Shown piece after piece: positions 52,777-62,213 of a DNA stretch of 64,000 bases. The notes beneath the pieces are model-generated. The model saw nothing but the letters and a program-made list of their open reading frames with translations, was not told the origin of the DNA and ran no database searches. Source of the stretch: Pelagilacustribacter sp045567335 (GTDB taxonomy: Bacteria; Pseudomonadota; Alphaproteobacteria; Pelagibacterales; Pelagibacteraceae). The translations under genes were made by a program, and so were the position numbers. Every line of letters begins with the position of its first letter. The stretch's first letter is position 1. The stretch lies in NCBI GenBank assembly GCA_045567335.1, contig JBJLCZ010000006.1, positions 11,199 through 75,198 on the forward strand, in the 5' to 3' direction.

Positions 52777-55700
52777 TTAAATATCCTGAAGAGAGGTCAC
52801 TTTAATTCTCTTTGTTTTAAGAGATTTTATACCTTCTAAACAAACGTAAGCAGTAGACATATTTGTACAATAAGGAACTTTATTTACTAAAGTTGCTCTT
52901 CTAAGAGCCATTGCATCATATAACTTTTGTTCACTATTTCCACCACCTGTATTTATTACCAAAGCAATTTTCTTAGAATTTAAAACATCAACAATATGAG
53001 GTGATCCTTCGTTTACTTTATTAATTTTTCTACATTTCATTCCATGTTTCTTAATAAAGTTTGCTGTGCCCTCAGTGCCACAAAGTTTGAAATTTAACTT
53101 CAATAATTGACTAGCCAACTCAATTCCTTCCTCTTTATGACTATTTTTTAGAGATATAAATGCCAATCCTTTGGATGGTAATGAATTAGAAGCGGCAATT
53201 TGACTTTTGGCAAAAGCCATTCCAAAGTCATTGTCAAAACCCATCACTTCACCTGTTGATTTCATCTCTGGTCCTAATAGCACATCACTCTTTGGAAATT
53301 TATTAAAAGGAAAAACAGCTTCTTTAACAGCAAACATTTTTTTTGTTTTACTTCTTAAATTAAATTTGGTTAGTTTTTCCCCTGCCATTACTCTTGATGC
53401 AATTTTAGCTAATGGAATACCTTTTGCTTTTGATACAAAAGGTACAGTTCTACTAGCTCTTGGATTTACTTCTATGACAAAAATTATGTCATTTTTAATT
53501 GCATATTGAATATTCATAAAACCTTTAACGTTTAAAGCTATAGCTAGCTTTTTAGTTTGATTTTCCAATTCAGTAATTAAATTTTTCTTTATTGAAATTG
53601 GAGGTAAGCAACAAGCAGAATCACCTGAGTGAATACCAGCCTCCTCAATATGTTGCATTATTCCCGCAACAAATACATTTTTACCGTCGGATATAGCATC
53701 TACATCGATTTCCATTGCATTATCAATAAACTTATCTATTAATATAGGATTTTTTTCAGCTGCTTTAAAAGCTTCTGTTACAAAGTTTTTTAATTGGCTT
53801 TTTTCATAAACTATTTCCATTGCTCTACCGCCTAAAACATATGATGGTCTAACCATTAATGGCAAACCAACTTTTTCTGATATTTGAATAGCTTGTTTAA
53901 ATGTTTTTGCTATACCACTCTTTGCTTGTTTTAGTTTAAGTTTATTAAGTAATTTTCTAAACCTATCTCTATCTTCAGCTAAATCTATAGATTTATATTG
54001 TGTTCCTAAAATTGGAAATTTGTTATCGTGTAAAAATTTCGCCAGTTTTATAGGAGTTTGACCTCCAAACTGCGCAATAATTCCTATAAGTTTTCCTTTT
54101 TCTTTTTCTTTTTTAATAATATTAAAAACATATTCTTCTTTTAACGGTTCAAAATATAATCTATCACTTGTATCGTAGTCAGTAGAAACTGTTTCTGGAT
54201 TACAATTAATCATTATAGTTTCAAAACCAGCTTCTTTAAGAGCATAACTAGCTTGACAACAACAATAATCAAATTCAATTCCTTGACCAATACGATTTGG
54301 ACCACCACCTAAAATTATAATTTTTTTCTTTGGTGTGGGATTTGCCTCGCATTCAGGTTCAATTGAATAACTTCTTTGATAAGTAGAGTACATATAGGGT
54401 GTAAAAGACTTAAATTCTGCAGCGCAAGTATCTACTTTTTTATAAACGGGGAACACTTTTAGTGTAGATCTTTTTTTTCTAACAATTTCTTCCGATATTT
54501 TTAAAATTTCAGACAACTTCTTGTCTGAAAAACCTATAGATTTAATCTTATTAAAATCATTATAGTTTTTAGGCAACCCTTCTTTCTGAATTTTATTTTC
54601 AACTTCTACAATTTCTTTTATTTGCTCCAAAAACCAACAATCTATTTTTGATAATCTTTGTATTTTTTTGATATTAATTTTCTTTCTTATTGCTTCAGCT
54701 ACTAGTAAAATTTTATTAGGTACATTTTTCTTTAAATTAATTTCTAACTCATTCTTATTAAGATTTAGAACTCTATCTAAACCAGAGAATCCTATTTCTA
54801 AAGATACTAGCGCTTTCTGAAGAGATTCTTTGAAATTTCTACCAATAGCCATAGCTTCCCCAACTGATTTCATTGAAGTTCCTAACACCGCTTCAGAAGA
54901 TGAAAATTTTTCAAAAGTAAATCTTGGAATTTTTGTAACAACATAGTCAATGGTTGGTTCAAAAGAAGCTGGAGTTGTTTTTGTAATTTCGTTTTTTAAT
55001 TCATCCAATGTGTATCCAACAGCTAACTTTGCTGCTACTTTTGCTATTGGAAAGCCAGTTGCTTTAGATGCTAGAGCTGAAGATCTTGACACTCTCGGAT
55101 TCATCTCGATTATAACCATTCTTCCATTTTTTGGGTTAATTGCGAATTGAACATTAGAACCACCTGTCTCAACTCCAATTTTTCTTAGACAAGCTATCGA
55201 AGCATTCCTCATAACTTGATATTCTTTATCTGTTAAAGTTAAAGCAGGCGCTACTGTAACGGAGTCACCAGTATGAATGCCCATTGGATCAATATTTTCA
55301 ATAGAACAAATAATAATACAATTATCTTTTTTATCTCTAACCACTTCCATTTCAAATTCCTTCCAACCTTCTAAACATTCTTCAATTAAGACTTGGCTTA
55401 CGGGAGATTCTTGAAGTCCTTCTTTGACTATTCTAAAATATTCTTTTTTTGTTTTAGCTATACCACCTCCTAAACCTCCCAGAGTAAAAGCGGGTCTAAT
55501 TATTGCAGGCAAACCTATTTGTTTTAAGGCTTTCGAAGCATCTTTAATATGATTAACAATTTTTGATTTTGGTAAATTTAACCCAATATCAAGCATATTT
55601 TTTCTAAATTTTTTTCTATCCTCTGCGTTTGAGATCGCTTTAGAGTTAGCACCTATTAATTCAATTTTATATTTTTTTAAAATTCCCTTTTTTTCTGCCT

Positions 55701-56001
55701 CCATAGCTAAATTTAAAGCAGTTTGTCCACCCATAGTTGGAAGAATTGCATTAGGTTTTTCTTTTTGAAGAATTTTTTCTAAAATTTCTAAAGTAATAGG
55801 CTCAATATAAGTTTTATCAGCAACACCTGGATCAGTCATAATAGTTGCTGGATTAGAGTTGATCAAAATAACTTTATATCCTTCATCTTTTAAAGCTTTA
55901 CACGCTTGAGTTCCTGAGTAATCAAATTCACAAGCTTGACCAATTATTATAGGTCCCGCTCCAACCACTAATATAGTTTTAAGATCTTTTCTTTTTGCCA
56001 T
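52777..56001 (-). CDS. carB: Carbamoyl-phosphate synthase large subunit
   Basis: CarB makes carbamoyl phosphate for arginine and pyrimidines from bicarbonate, ATP and the ammonia delivered by CarA. The two homologous ATP-grasp halves are visible: the first with IIGQACEFDYSGTQACKAL and the second with NRIGQGIEFDYCCCQASYAL, each with a carbamoyl or carboxy phosphate motif. The C-terminal MGS-like allosteric domain ends with VINTGGG and AYVCLEGI. It has 1074 residues, the usual length. It overlaps carA by 23 bases. Confidence 0.98.
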   Translation of the reverse strand: MAKRKDLKTILVVGAGPIIIGQACEFDYSGTQACKALKDEGYKVILINSNPATIMTDPGVADKTYIEPITLEILEKILQKEKPNAILPTMGGQTALNLAMEAEKKGILKKYKIELIGANSKAISNAEDRKKFRKNMLDIGLNLPKSKIVNHIKDASKALKQIGLPAIIRPAFTLGGLGGGIAKTKKEYFRIVKEGLQESPVSQVLIEECLEGWKEFEMEVVRDKKDNCIIICSIENIDPMGIHTGDSVTVAPALTLTDKEYQVMRNASIACLRKIGVETGGSNVQFAINPKNGRMVIIEMNPRVSRSSALASKATGFPIAKVAAKLAVGYTLDELKNEITKTTPASFEPTIDYVVTKIPRFTFEKFSSSEAVLGTSMKSVGEAMAIGRNFKESLQKALVSLEIGFSGLDRVLNLNKNELEINLKKNVPNKILLVAEAIRKKINIKKIQRLSKIDCWFLEQIKEIVEVENKIQKEGLPKNYNDFNKIKSIGFSDKKLSEILKISEEIVRKKRSTLKVFPVYKKVDTCAAEFKSFTPYMYSTYQRSYSIEPECEANPTPKKKIIILGGGPNRIGQGIEFDYCCCQASYALKEAGFETIMINCNPETVSTDYDTSDRLYFEPLKEEYVFNIIKKEKEKGKLIGIIAQFGGQTPIKLAKFLHDNKFPILGTQYKSIDLAEDRDRFRKLLNKLKLKQAKSGIAKTFKQAIQISEKVGLPLMVRPSYVLGGRAMEIVYEKSQLKNFVTEAFKAAEKNPILIDKFIDNAMEIDVDAISDGKNVFVAGIMQHIEEAGIHSGDSACCLPPISIKKNLITELENQTKKLAIALNVKGFMNIQYAIKNDIIFVIEVNPRASRTVPFVSKAKGIPLAKIASRVMAGEKLTKFNLRSKTKKMFAVKEAVFPFNKFPKSDVLLGPEMKSTGEVMGFDNDFGMAFAKSQIAASNSLPSKGLAFISLKNSHKEEGIELASQLLKLNFKLCGTEGTANFIKKHGMKCRKINKVNEGSPHIVDVLNSKKIALVINTGGGNSEQKLYDAMALRRATLVNKVPYCTNMSTAYVCLEGIKSLKTKRIKVTSLQDI

Positions 56002-57187
56002 TTTTTTTTATATGTTTTATAAATTTTTCAAATAAGTACCTACTATCTTGAGGTCCAGGACTTGACTCTGGATGATACTGTACAGAAAAAGCAGGTTTAT
56101 TTTTTAACTCAATACCTTCTATAGATTTATCAAATAAAGATATATGAGTTACTTTAATATTTTTAGGTAATGAATTTTGGTTGACTTTAAAACCATGATT
56201 TTGACTGGTAATTTCAACTTTATTATTTTTAAGATATTTTACTGGATGGTTAGCTCCTCTATGACCTAGTTTCATTTTACTTGTTTTTGCTCCTAATGCT
56301 AAAGACAACAATTGGTGACCAAGACATATTCCAAAAACTGGAATTTTCTTATTAATTAATTTTTTAATCACTGGCACAGCATATATTGCTGTAGCTGAAG
56401 GGTCTCCCGGCCCATTTGATAAAAAAATACCATCAGGCTTAAGAGATAAAATTTTATTTATTTGAGTTTTAGCTGGAACGATTATAACCTTACAACCTAA
56501 GTCAGAAAAACATCTTAATATATTTCTTTTCATTCCATAATCTATTGCAACAATTTTATATTTAGATTTTGTATTTTTTGTATAGCCTTTTTCTTTGTCC
56601 CAAGTTTTTTGAGCAGACCATTCATATATCTTTTTACAAGTTACTTTAGAAGCGAGATCTAGACCTATTAATCCTCTCCAGTTTTTAGATTTTAATTTTA
56701 ATTTATTAATATTATGTGAAGCAGACTTATCGTATGATAAAGTTCCTTTAGGTGCTCCTTTATCTCTAATATAATTAGTTAGCATTCTAGTATCCAAACC
56801 AATCAAACCAACAATTCTATTTTCTTTTAGCCATTTATTAAGATCTTTTATGGATCTATAGTTTGAAGCATCTGTAATATTTGTGTTTAATATTACTCCT
56901 TTTACCCAAGCCTTAGAGGCCTCATTATCCTCTTCGTTGGTGCCTACATTTCCAATATGGGGAAATGTAAAGTTTATAATTTGATCAGAATATGAGGGAT
57001 CAGTAATAATTTCCTGGTAGCCCGTTATTGATGTGTTGAAACAAACTTCACCAGTCACATTGCCTTCATAGCCTATGCCTTGTCCTGTAAAACTGATGCC
57101 ATTTTCTAATACTAAAATACCTGTAGAATCGATCTTATTAAGATTTTTGTTTGAGTTTATATTTTGATTTATTTGTTTCAAATACAA
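55979..57187 (-). CDS. carA: Carbamoyl-phosphate synthase small subunit
   Basis: CarA splits glutamine and passes ammonia to CarB. The catalytic cysteine lies in PVFGICLGHQLLSLALG, with the histidine and glutamate in VQYHPESSPGP. The N-terminal domain reads TGEVCFNTSITGYQEIITDPSY. It has 402 residues, and no ATG lies before the conserved start, so a TTG is used: either 57187, or 57181, which has a TGAG six bases upstream. A sigma-70-like promoter lies about 45 bases upstream. Confidence 0.95.
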   Translation of the reverse strand: MYLKQINQNINSNKNLNKIDSTGILVLENGISFTGQGIGYEGNVTGEVCFNTSITGYQEIITDPSYSDQIINFTFPHIGNVGTNEEDNEASKAWVKGVILNTNITDASNYRSIKDLNKWLKENRIVGLIGLDTRMLTNYIRDKGAPKGTLSYDKSASHNINKLKLKSKNWRGLIGLDLASKVTCKKIYEWSAQKTWDKEKGYTKNTKSKYKIVAIDYGMKRNILRCFSDLGCKVIIVPAKTQINKILSLKPDGIFLSNGPGDPSATAIYAVPVIKKLINKKIPVFGICLGHQLLSLALGAKTSKMKLGHRGANHPVKYLKNNKVEITSQNHGFKVNQNSLPKNIKVTHISLFDKSIEGIELKNKPAFSVQYHPESSPGPQDSRYLFEKFIKHIKKNGKKKRS

Positions 57188-57229
57188 CTCATGAGTTAAA
57201 GAAAAAAACTTATAAACATGATTTTGCGA

Positions 57230-57258
57230 AAGATATGAAATAGAAATATAATCGTCAA
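57230..57258 (-). promoter_or_regulatory. Candidate sigma-70 promoter of carAB
   Basis: Minus-strand TTGACG (57253-57258) and TATCTT (57230-57235) are spaced by exactly 17 bases. A start about seven bases further would give a leader of roughly 36 bases before carA. The gap to yqeY, 123 bases, is the longest in the window and holds nothing else I can assign. Confidence 0.45.
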
Positions 57259-57310
57259 GAAAGTTCTTTTTGTTTTGAACAAGAATTGTGATTAAAGTAG
57301 CACTATAAAA

Positions 57311-57766
57311 ATGTCCTTAAAAACTCAAATTGAAGAAAAGTTAAATCAAGCCCTTAAAGATAAAGATAAAAATATTTATCCTGCCTTAAGGTTAATCATT
57401 TCAGCTATAAAAGATGCTGAGATTGCAAATAGAACTAAAGAAAACAAAGGTATTTCTGACAGTGATATAATGTCGATTTTAAAGAAAATGATTAAGCAAA
57501 GAAATGAGTCATCAGAAATATATAAGAAAGCAGGTAGAACAGAATTATTAAATAACGAAATAAAAGAAATCAATGTAATAAGTTCTTTTTTACCAAAACA
57601 ACTTTCAGAAGACGAAACTAAAAAAAAGTGTGAAGAAGTAATTAAAAAAATTGGAGCTAGTTCAATAAAAGATATGGGCAAGGTAATGGGAGAGCTAAAA
57701 TCTAAATATGGAGATATTTTAGACTTTTCAAAAGTAGGCGCAATTGTAAGAGAATTATTAAAATGA
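57311..57766 (+). CDS. GatB/YqeY-domain protein
   Basis: This small protein has the YqeY fold, related to the C-terminal part of the GatB amidotransferase subunit. Recognisable are the start SLKTQIEEKLNQALKDKDKN...LRLIISAIKDAEI, the KMIKQRNESSEIYKKAGRTELL helix, and MGKVMGELKSKYGDILDFSKVGAIV. It has 151 residues. Family members may act in tRNA-dependent amidation, but that role is unproven. It overlaps dnaG by four bases; yqeY-dnaG-rpoD is a common alphaproteobacterial order. Confidence 0.88.
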   Translation: MSLKTQIEEKLNQALKDKDKNIYPALRLIISAIKDAEIANRTKENKGISDSDIMSILKKMIKQRNESSEIYKKAGRTELLNNEIKEINVISSFLPKQLSEDETKKKCEEVIKKIGASSIKDMGKVMGELKSKYGDILDFSKVGAIVRELLK

Positions 57767-59544
57767 AATATCCTAAAGAATATTTAGAAGAAATTAAATT
57801 AAGATTAAAGGTTTCTCAAGTTGTGGGAAAAACGGTACAACTCAAAAAAAGAGGCAAAGAATTTATTGGCTTGTCTCCTTTTAAAAATGAAAAAAGTCCT
57901 TCTTTTACTGTAAGTGATGAAAAAGAGTTTTACCACTGTTTTAGCACTGGAGAGCACGGAAACATTTTTGATTTTATTATGAAAACTAAATCATTTGGAT
58001 TCGGAGAAGCAGTAAGGTCTTTAGCATTGGAGGCAGGAATGCAACCATATAGATTTTCAAATTATGATGAGAAAAGAGAAAAAAAATATACAATTTACAA
58101 AAATATTTATAAAGATTACTCTAATTTTTTTCATTTAGAAATTTTTAAAAATGATAACAAAAATTCCTTAGAGTATTTAAAAAAAAGAGGACTAAGTGAA
58201 AAAATAATTAAAGAATTTAATTTGGGTTATGTTCCTTGGAAGAATAATTATTATGAAACTCTTTTAAAAAAATACAGTGAAGAAGAAATTATTTTAACTG
58301 GTCTTTATTATAAAAATGATAAAACTGGAAAATATATAGATAGATTTAATTCTAGAATAATTTTTCCTGTAAATAATCTTGCAGGAGATACAATTGCTTT
58401 TGGTGGCAGGATTATAAGAGACGGAAAATTAGCTAAGTATATTAATTCACCAGAAACAGAATTTTATAAAAAAGGTAAAATGATTTTTAACTTAGATAAA
58501 GCAAAAACATTTAGGTCTGAAATTAGTGAAGTTATTATTGTTGAAGGCTATATGGATGTGGTAAGTTTATATTCTAATGGAATTAAAAATGTAATTTCAA
58601 ATTCAGGAACCGCACTTACTGAAAATCAAATAAGTTTAATATGGAAATTTTTTTCAGATCCTGTTGTTTGTTTAGATGGAGACTTGAGTGGTCAAAAAGC
58701 AGCCATGAGAATAGCTGAAAGATTATTTCCTTTGATAAATGAAAATAATAAAATTTATTTTCTCTCTTTGACAAAAGGAGAAGACCCAGATGATTATATC
58801 AAAAAAAATGGAAAAGATAGTTTCATTGATCTTTTAAAATCAAAAAAAATAATCCAGTCATATATTTGGGATTTTTATTCTCTAGAAATTGATAAAAATA
58901 ATCCCTTTTCAATATCAAAATTTGAAAAAAAAATAAAAAACTTATGTTATGGAATTAAAGATGAAACTCTAAAAAAATATATTCTTGAAGATTTTTTAGA
59001 AAAAATAAAAAATTTAACACCTAATCAAAGCTACAAAAGTAATTTTTTTAGAAAAATAAATAAAAAATCGCAAATTTTAAATGCCACAAGAGAACTACAT
59101 AATCAAAAAAATCATTATACGAAAGAGCAACTGACTGAGTTTTCTATACTATTTATATTATTAAATTTTCCCAGAGTTGCACAATTAAAAATAGAGGAGA
59201 TTACTGATGTTAATTTTCTGTCGAAAAATTTAAATGATTTAAAAAAAGAAATTATAGATATTCTTTTAAGTAACGCTTATAATGATAAAGATTTAAAAAA
59301 CCTTATTAACAAAAATTTTGATAAAACAGTCAATGAAGTTGAAAAAAATTCACTATTAAAAAATATAATAATTAAGAAAAATGATAATGAAAAATGCGAG
59401 TTATTAGAAGAGCTTTTACAAGATCTTAAAGAGATAAATCACTTAAAAAAAATTGAATTTCAAGAGCAAGAGTTGAGCAAAAATTTAGATGAAAATTCAT
59501 ATTCTGAACTTATGAAGCTTAAAAGCCAACTAATTAGGGATTAA
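57763..59544 (+). CDS. dnaG: DNA primase with a degenerate zinc-binding domain
   Basis: DnaG makes RNA primers at the replication fork. The TOPRIM core is intact: VEGYMDVVSLY, SGTALTENQ and CLDGDLSGQKAAMR, with the RNA polymerase domain ahead (FGGRIIRDGKLAKYINSPET). The N-terminal zinc ribbon is altered: E. coli ligands C40, H43, C61 and C64 correspond here to S38, K41, C59 and T62, so three of four are lost. The C-terminal helicase-binding part is present but divergent. It has 593 residues and sits between yqeY and rpoD. Confidence 0.95.
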   Translation: MKYPKEYLEEIKLRLKVSQVVGKTVQLKKRGKEFIGLSPFKNEKSPSFTVSDEKEFYHCFSTGEHGNIFDFIMKTKSFGFGEAVRSLALEAGMQPYRFSNYDEKREKKYTIYKNIYKDYSNFFHLEIFKNDNKNSLEYLKKRGLSEKIIKEFNLGYVPWKNNYYETLLKKYSEEEIILTGLYYKNDKTGKYIDRFNSRIIFPVNNLAGDTIAFGGRIIRDGKLAKYINSPETEFYKKGKMIFNLDKAKTFRSEISEVIIVEGYMDVVSLYSNGIKNVISNSGTALTENQISLIWKFFSDPVVCLDGDLSGQKAAMRIAERLFPLINENNKIYFLSLTKGEDPDDYIKKNGKDSFIDLLKSKKIIQSYIWDFYSLEIDKNNPFSISKFEKKIKNLCYGIKDETLKKYILEDFLEKIKNLTPNQSYKSNFFRKINKKSQILNATRELHNQKNHYTKEQLTEFSILFILLNFPRVAQLKIEEITDVNFLSKNLNDLKKEIIDILLSNAYNDKDLKNLINKNFDKTVNEVEKNSLLKNIIIKKNDNEKCELLEELLQDLKEINHLKKIEFQEQELSKNLDENSYSELMKLKSQLIRD

Positions 59545-59610
59545 AATAAAGATAGATTTTTTGAAAATTGACACTATATATATTTAGCTGAGTTTTAAAC
59601 TTAAATATTC

Positions 59611-61473
59611 ATGACTGAAAAAGTAATAACAAAATCTTTTGAAAGACTTTTAGAAAAAGGAAAAAATAGAGGTTTTATAACTTACGAAGAATTAGGAAAA
59701 TCTTTGGGCAAAAGAGGTGGTTCAGCTGAAAATGTTGAAAAAGCTTTTATTATAATCGTCGACAAAAGTATAACACTTGTAGAAAAAAAATCTCAATTTC
59801 AAAATAATAAAAAAAAGGATTCTTCAAATACTGGAGAAGAAAAAACTACAGATAAAAGTGATGATCCTATTAGAATGTATCTTAGAGAAATGGGAGGAGT
59901 TGAATTACTTTCAAGAGAAGGAGAAATCGCGATAGCGAAAAGAATAGAAGCAGGAAAAGATGTGATGATTAATGCCTTAACCCAGAGTCCATTCGTAGGT
60001 AAAAAAATTAATGAATGGAAAGAGCTAATTGAAAATAATCAACTACTTGTTAGAGATATTATAGATATAGATTCTACTTATGAAGATTTTGAAGCATCGG
60101 AAAATGAAGATTTAAAAAAAGAAAAAAAAGTTAAAGAACTAAAAAGCGAAAAAGTAGACACTGATAAAAGTGAAAATCAAAATCAATCTAGTACGGATGA
60201 AGATGAATTTAATATTTCTTTAGCTAAAATGGAAGAAGAGATAAAACCAAAGATTATCAATATTCTTGATGTTTTAACAAAAAATTACTCAAAATTACAA
60301 AAATATCAAAGAGAAAAATTAGATTGTTTATTGGTTTCAAGAGAATTATCAACTTCTAAAAATAAAAACTTTAAAAAAATTCAAATAACTTTGGTTGATA
60401 ATTTTAAAAATTTACAACTAGCACCTAATGTTGTTGAAGAGTTAGTTCAAGCCCATTATAAAGAAAATAAAAAAATAGTATCATTAGAAGGTGTTCTACT
60501 AAGGTTAGCTACTGACAACAAAATAAGTAGAGAAGAGTTTTTAAAATATTACATAGGAAATGAAATTAATCCAAAATTTGAGAGTTTTTTAACAGAAAAC
60601 TCAACTTGGAAATCATTTTTTAAAAAATTTAAAAGAGATTTTAAAGAGATAAGAGATAGATTAGTAGAGTTTAGTTTGAAAATAGGTCTTTCAGTTGGTG
60701 AGTTTAAAAGATTAGTGAGTAGAATTCAAAAAGGGGAAAGGGAATCTAGAATTGCCAAAAAAGAAATGGTCGAAGCAAACTTAAGGTTAGTAATCTCTAT
60801 TGCTAAGAAATATACTAATAGAGGTTTACAATTTCTTGATCTAATTCAAGAAGGAAACATTGGTTTAATGAAAGCAGTAGATAAATTTGAATACAGGAGA
60901 GGTTATAAATTTTCAACTTATGCTACTTGGTGGATTAGACAAGCTATCACTAGATCTATAGCCGATCAAGCTAGAACAATTAGAATCCCAGTTCATATGA
61001 TTGAAACAATAAATAAAATTGTGAGAACTCAGAGACAAATTATGAGTGAATTTGGCCGAGAGCCAACCCCAGAAGAATTAGCAAAAAAATTAGCAATGCC
61101 TTTAGAGAAAGTAAGAAAAGTTTTAAAAATTGCAAAAGAACCAGTTTCACTAGAAACACCAGTTGGTGATGAAGAAGATAGTAGTCTTGGAGATTTCATA
61201 GAGGATAAAAATGCATTACAGCCTTTGGACACAGCTATTCAATCTAATTTAAGTGAATCTACAACTAAGATACTAGCATCTTTAACACCGAGAGAAGAGA
61301 GGGTTTTAAGGATGAGATTTGGCATAGGAATGAATACAGACCATACACTCGAGGAAGTAGGTCTTCAATTTTCAGTCACTAGAGAGAGAATTAGACAAAT
61401 TGAAGCTAAAGCTTTAAGAAAACTTAAACATCCTAGTCGTTCAAAACAACTAAAAAGTTTTCTAGAAAAATAA
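59611..61473 (+). CDS. rpoD: RNA polymerase primary sigma factor (sigma-70)
   Basis: This is the housekeeping sigma factor. Region 1.2 (DDPIRMYLREMGGVELLSREGEI), region 2 (VEANLRLVISIAKKYTNRGLQFLDLIQEGNIGLMKAVDKFEYRRGYKFSTYATWWIRQAITR) and regions 3 and 4 (VSLETPVGDEEDSSLGDFIED, then EERVLRMRFGI and TRERIRQIEAKALRKLK) are all plain. The acidic non-conserved insertion between 1.2 and 2.1 is about 230 residues. It has 620 residues in total. A perfect TTGACA occurs upstream, but I found no matching -10 at a normal distance. Confidence 0.98.
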   Translation: MTEKVITKSFERLLEKGKNRGFITYEELGKSLGKRGGSAENVEKAFIIIVDKSITLVEKKSQFQNNKKKDSSNTGEEKTTDKSDDPIRMYLREMGGVELLSREGEIAIAKRIEAGKDVMINALTQSPFVGKKINEWKELIENNQLLVRDIIDIDSTYEDFEASENEDLKKEKKVKELKSEKVDTDKSENQNQSSTDEDEFNISLAKMEEEIKPKIINILDVLTKNYSKLQKYQREKLDCLLVSRELSTSKNKNFKKIQITLVDNFKNLQLAPNVVEELVQAHYKENKKIVSLEGVLLRLATDNKISREEFLKYYIGNEINPKFESFLTENSTWKSFFKKFKRDFKEIRDRLVEFSLKIGLSVGEFKRLVSRIQKGERESRIAKKEMVEANLRLVISIAKKYTNRGLQFLDLIQEGNIGLMKAVDKFEYRRGYKFSTYATWWIRQAITRSIADQARTIRIPVHMIETINKIVRTQRQIMSEFGREPTPEELAKKLAMPLEKVRKVLKIAKEPVSLETPVGDEEDSSLGDFIEDKNALQPLDTAIQSNLSESTTKILASLTPREERVLRMRFGIGMNTDHTLEEVGLQFSVTRERIRQIEAKALRKLKHPSRSKQLKSFLEK

Positions 61474-61502
61474 TTTTTTCTGTTGTAAAAGATTATATTA
61501 GA

Positions 61503-61579
61503 GGGCCTGTAGCTCAGTTGGTTAGAGCAGTACACTCATAATGTATTGGTCCCAGGTTCGAGTCCTGGTGGGCCCACCA
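61503..61579 (+). tRNA. tRNA with anticodon CAT, probably tRNA-Ile2 (lysidine type)
   Basis: The complete 77-base cloverleaf is readable: acceptor GGGCCTG/TGGGCCC, D stem GCTC/GAGC, anticodon stem GTACA/TGTAT around CTCATAA, T stem CCAGG/CCTGG, discriminator A and encoded CCA. CAT can be elongator methionine or the isoleucine tRNA modified to lysidine. C4-G69 and C5-G68 pairs, which favour recognition by the lysidine enzyme TilS in E. coli, are present, so I lean to Ile2; initiator Met is excluded by the paired first bases. Confidence 0.9.
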
Positions 61580-61595
61580 AAAAATATTATGTAAT

Positions 61596-62195
61596 TTAAT
61601 TAGATATAAAATCTTCTAATTTAGAAAATAAAAAATTTATATCGTCGTTATTTGAATTTAAAATTGACGCAAATTCTTCTTTTTGTGTTCTAGCTAAACT
61701 TAATCCTTCAACTATTAAATCTCTTATCAATGGTTTCATAGGGTCTTTTGTATAAATTCTCCAATCTAATTTTATTTCTGGCTGAGAAGAGCTTTCTACG
61801 ATTTTTGATTTTACTATCGTATATTTTGCACTTTTTTGTTCCGCATCATAAACTTCAAATTTATTAGAAGAGTAGTCGCTCAATCTTGAAGTTAGACTTT
61901 TTAAAAAGTATTTTTCAAATAAATTGTTGTATTTTTCTAGATTATCTTTATTTATTGTTTTTCTTTTTTTACCCAGTGCGTACATTCCAATAGCTTTAAT
62001 ATCTACGTTCTCTAAAGCAATTTTTTCGATCACCATAACCTTTTTTTCTTGTGTTATGCTTTTATCGCTTAATATCTTAATTGCATCATTGACCAATTCT
62101 GTTACAAAAATTTTAGGATCTGAGTTATAAGTAACAGCTATAACTGAAGTAAAAATTAAAAATACTGAAACTGTTAAAAGAAACAATTTTTTCAT
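61596..62195 (-). CDS. mlaC: MlaC-like phospholipid-binding periplasmic protein
   Basis: MlaC (Ttg2D) shuttles phospholipid between the outer and inner membranes. A signal peptide spans about residues 1-20, and the mature part has the family pattern DPKIFVTELVNDAIKIL, YNNLFEKYFLKSLTSRLSDY and the closing DWRIYTKDPMKPLIRDLIVEGLSLARTQKEEF. It has 199 residues. It lies 18 bases after mlaA. The ABC-transporter genes (mlaFEDB) are not in this window. Confidence 0.92.
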   Translation of the reverse strand: MKKLFLLTVSVFLIFTSVIAVTYNSDPKIFVTELVNDAIKILSDKSITQEKKVMVIEKIALENVDIKAIGMYALGKKRKTINKDNLEKYNNLFEKYFLKSLTSRLSDYSSNKFEVYDAEQKSAKYTIVKSKIVESSSQPEIKLDWRIYTKDPMKPLIRDLIVEGLSLARTQKEEFASILNSNNDDINFLFSKLEDFISN

Positions 62196-62213
62196 TTAAT
62201 ATAATCTTATTTT

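Noticed and set aside
57270..57282. TTGTT-TTG-AACAA inverted repeat between carA and yqeY as an operator or terminator
   Set aside because: Five-base AT-rich arms are expected by chance and no GC-rich stem or known regulator match supports it.
59568..59600. Perfect TTGACA upstream of rpoD as a promoter
   Set aside because: No -10-like hexamer stands 16-18 bases further on; the nearest candidates are at 19-20 bases and weak.
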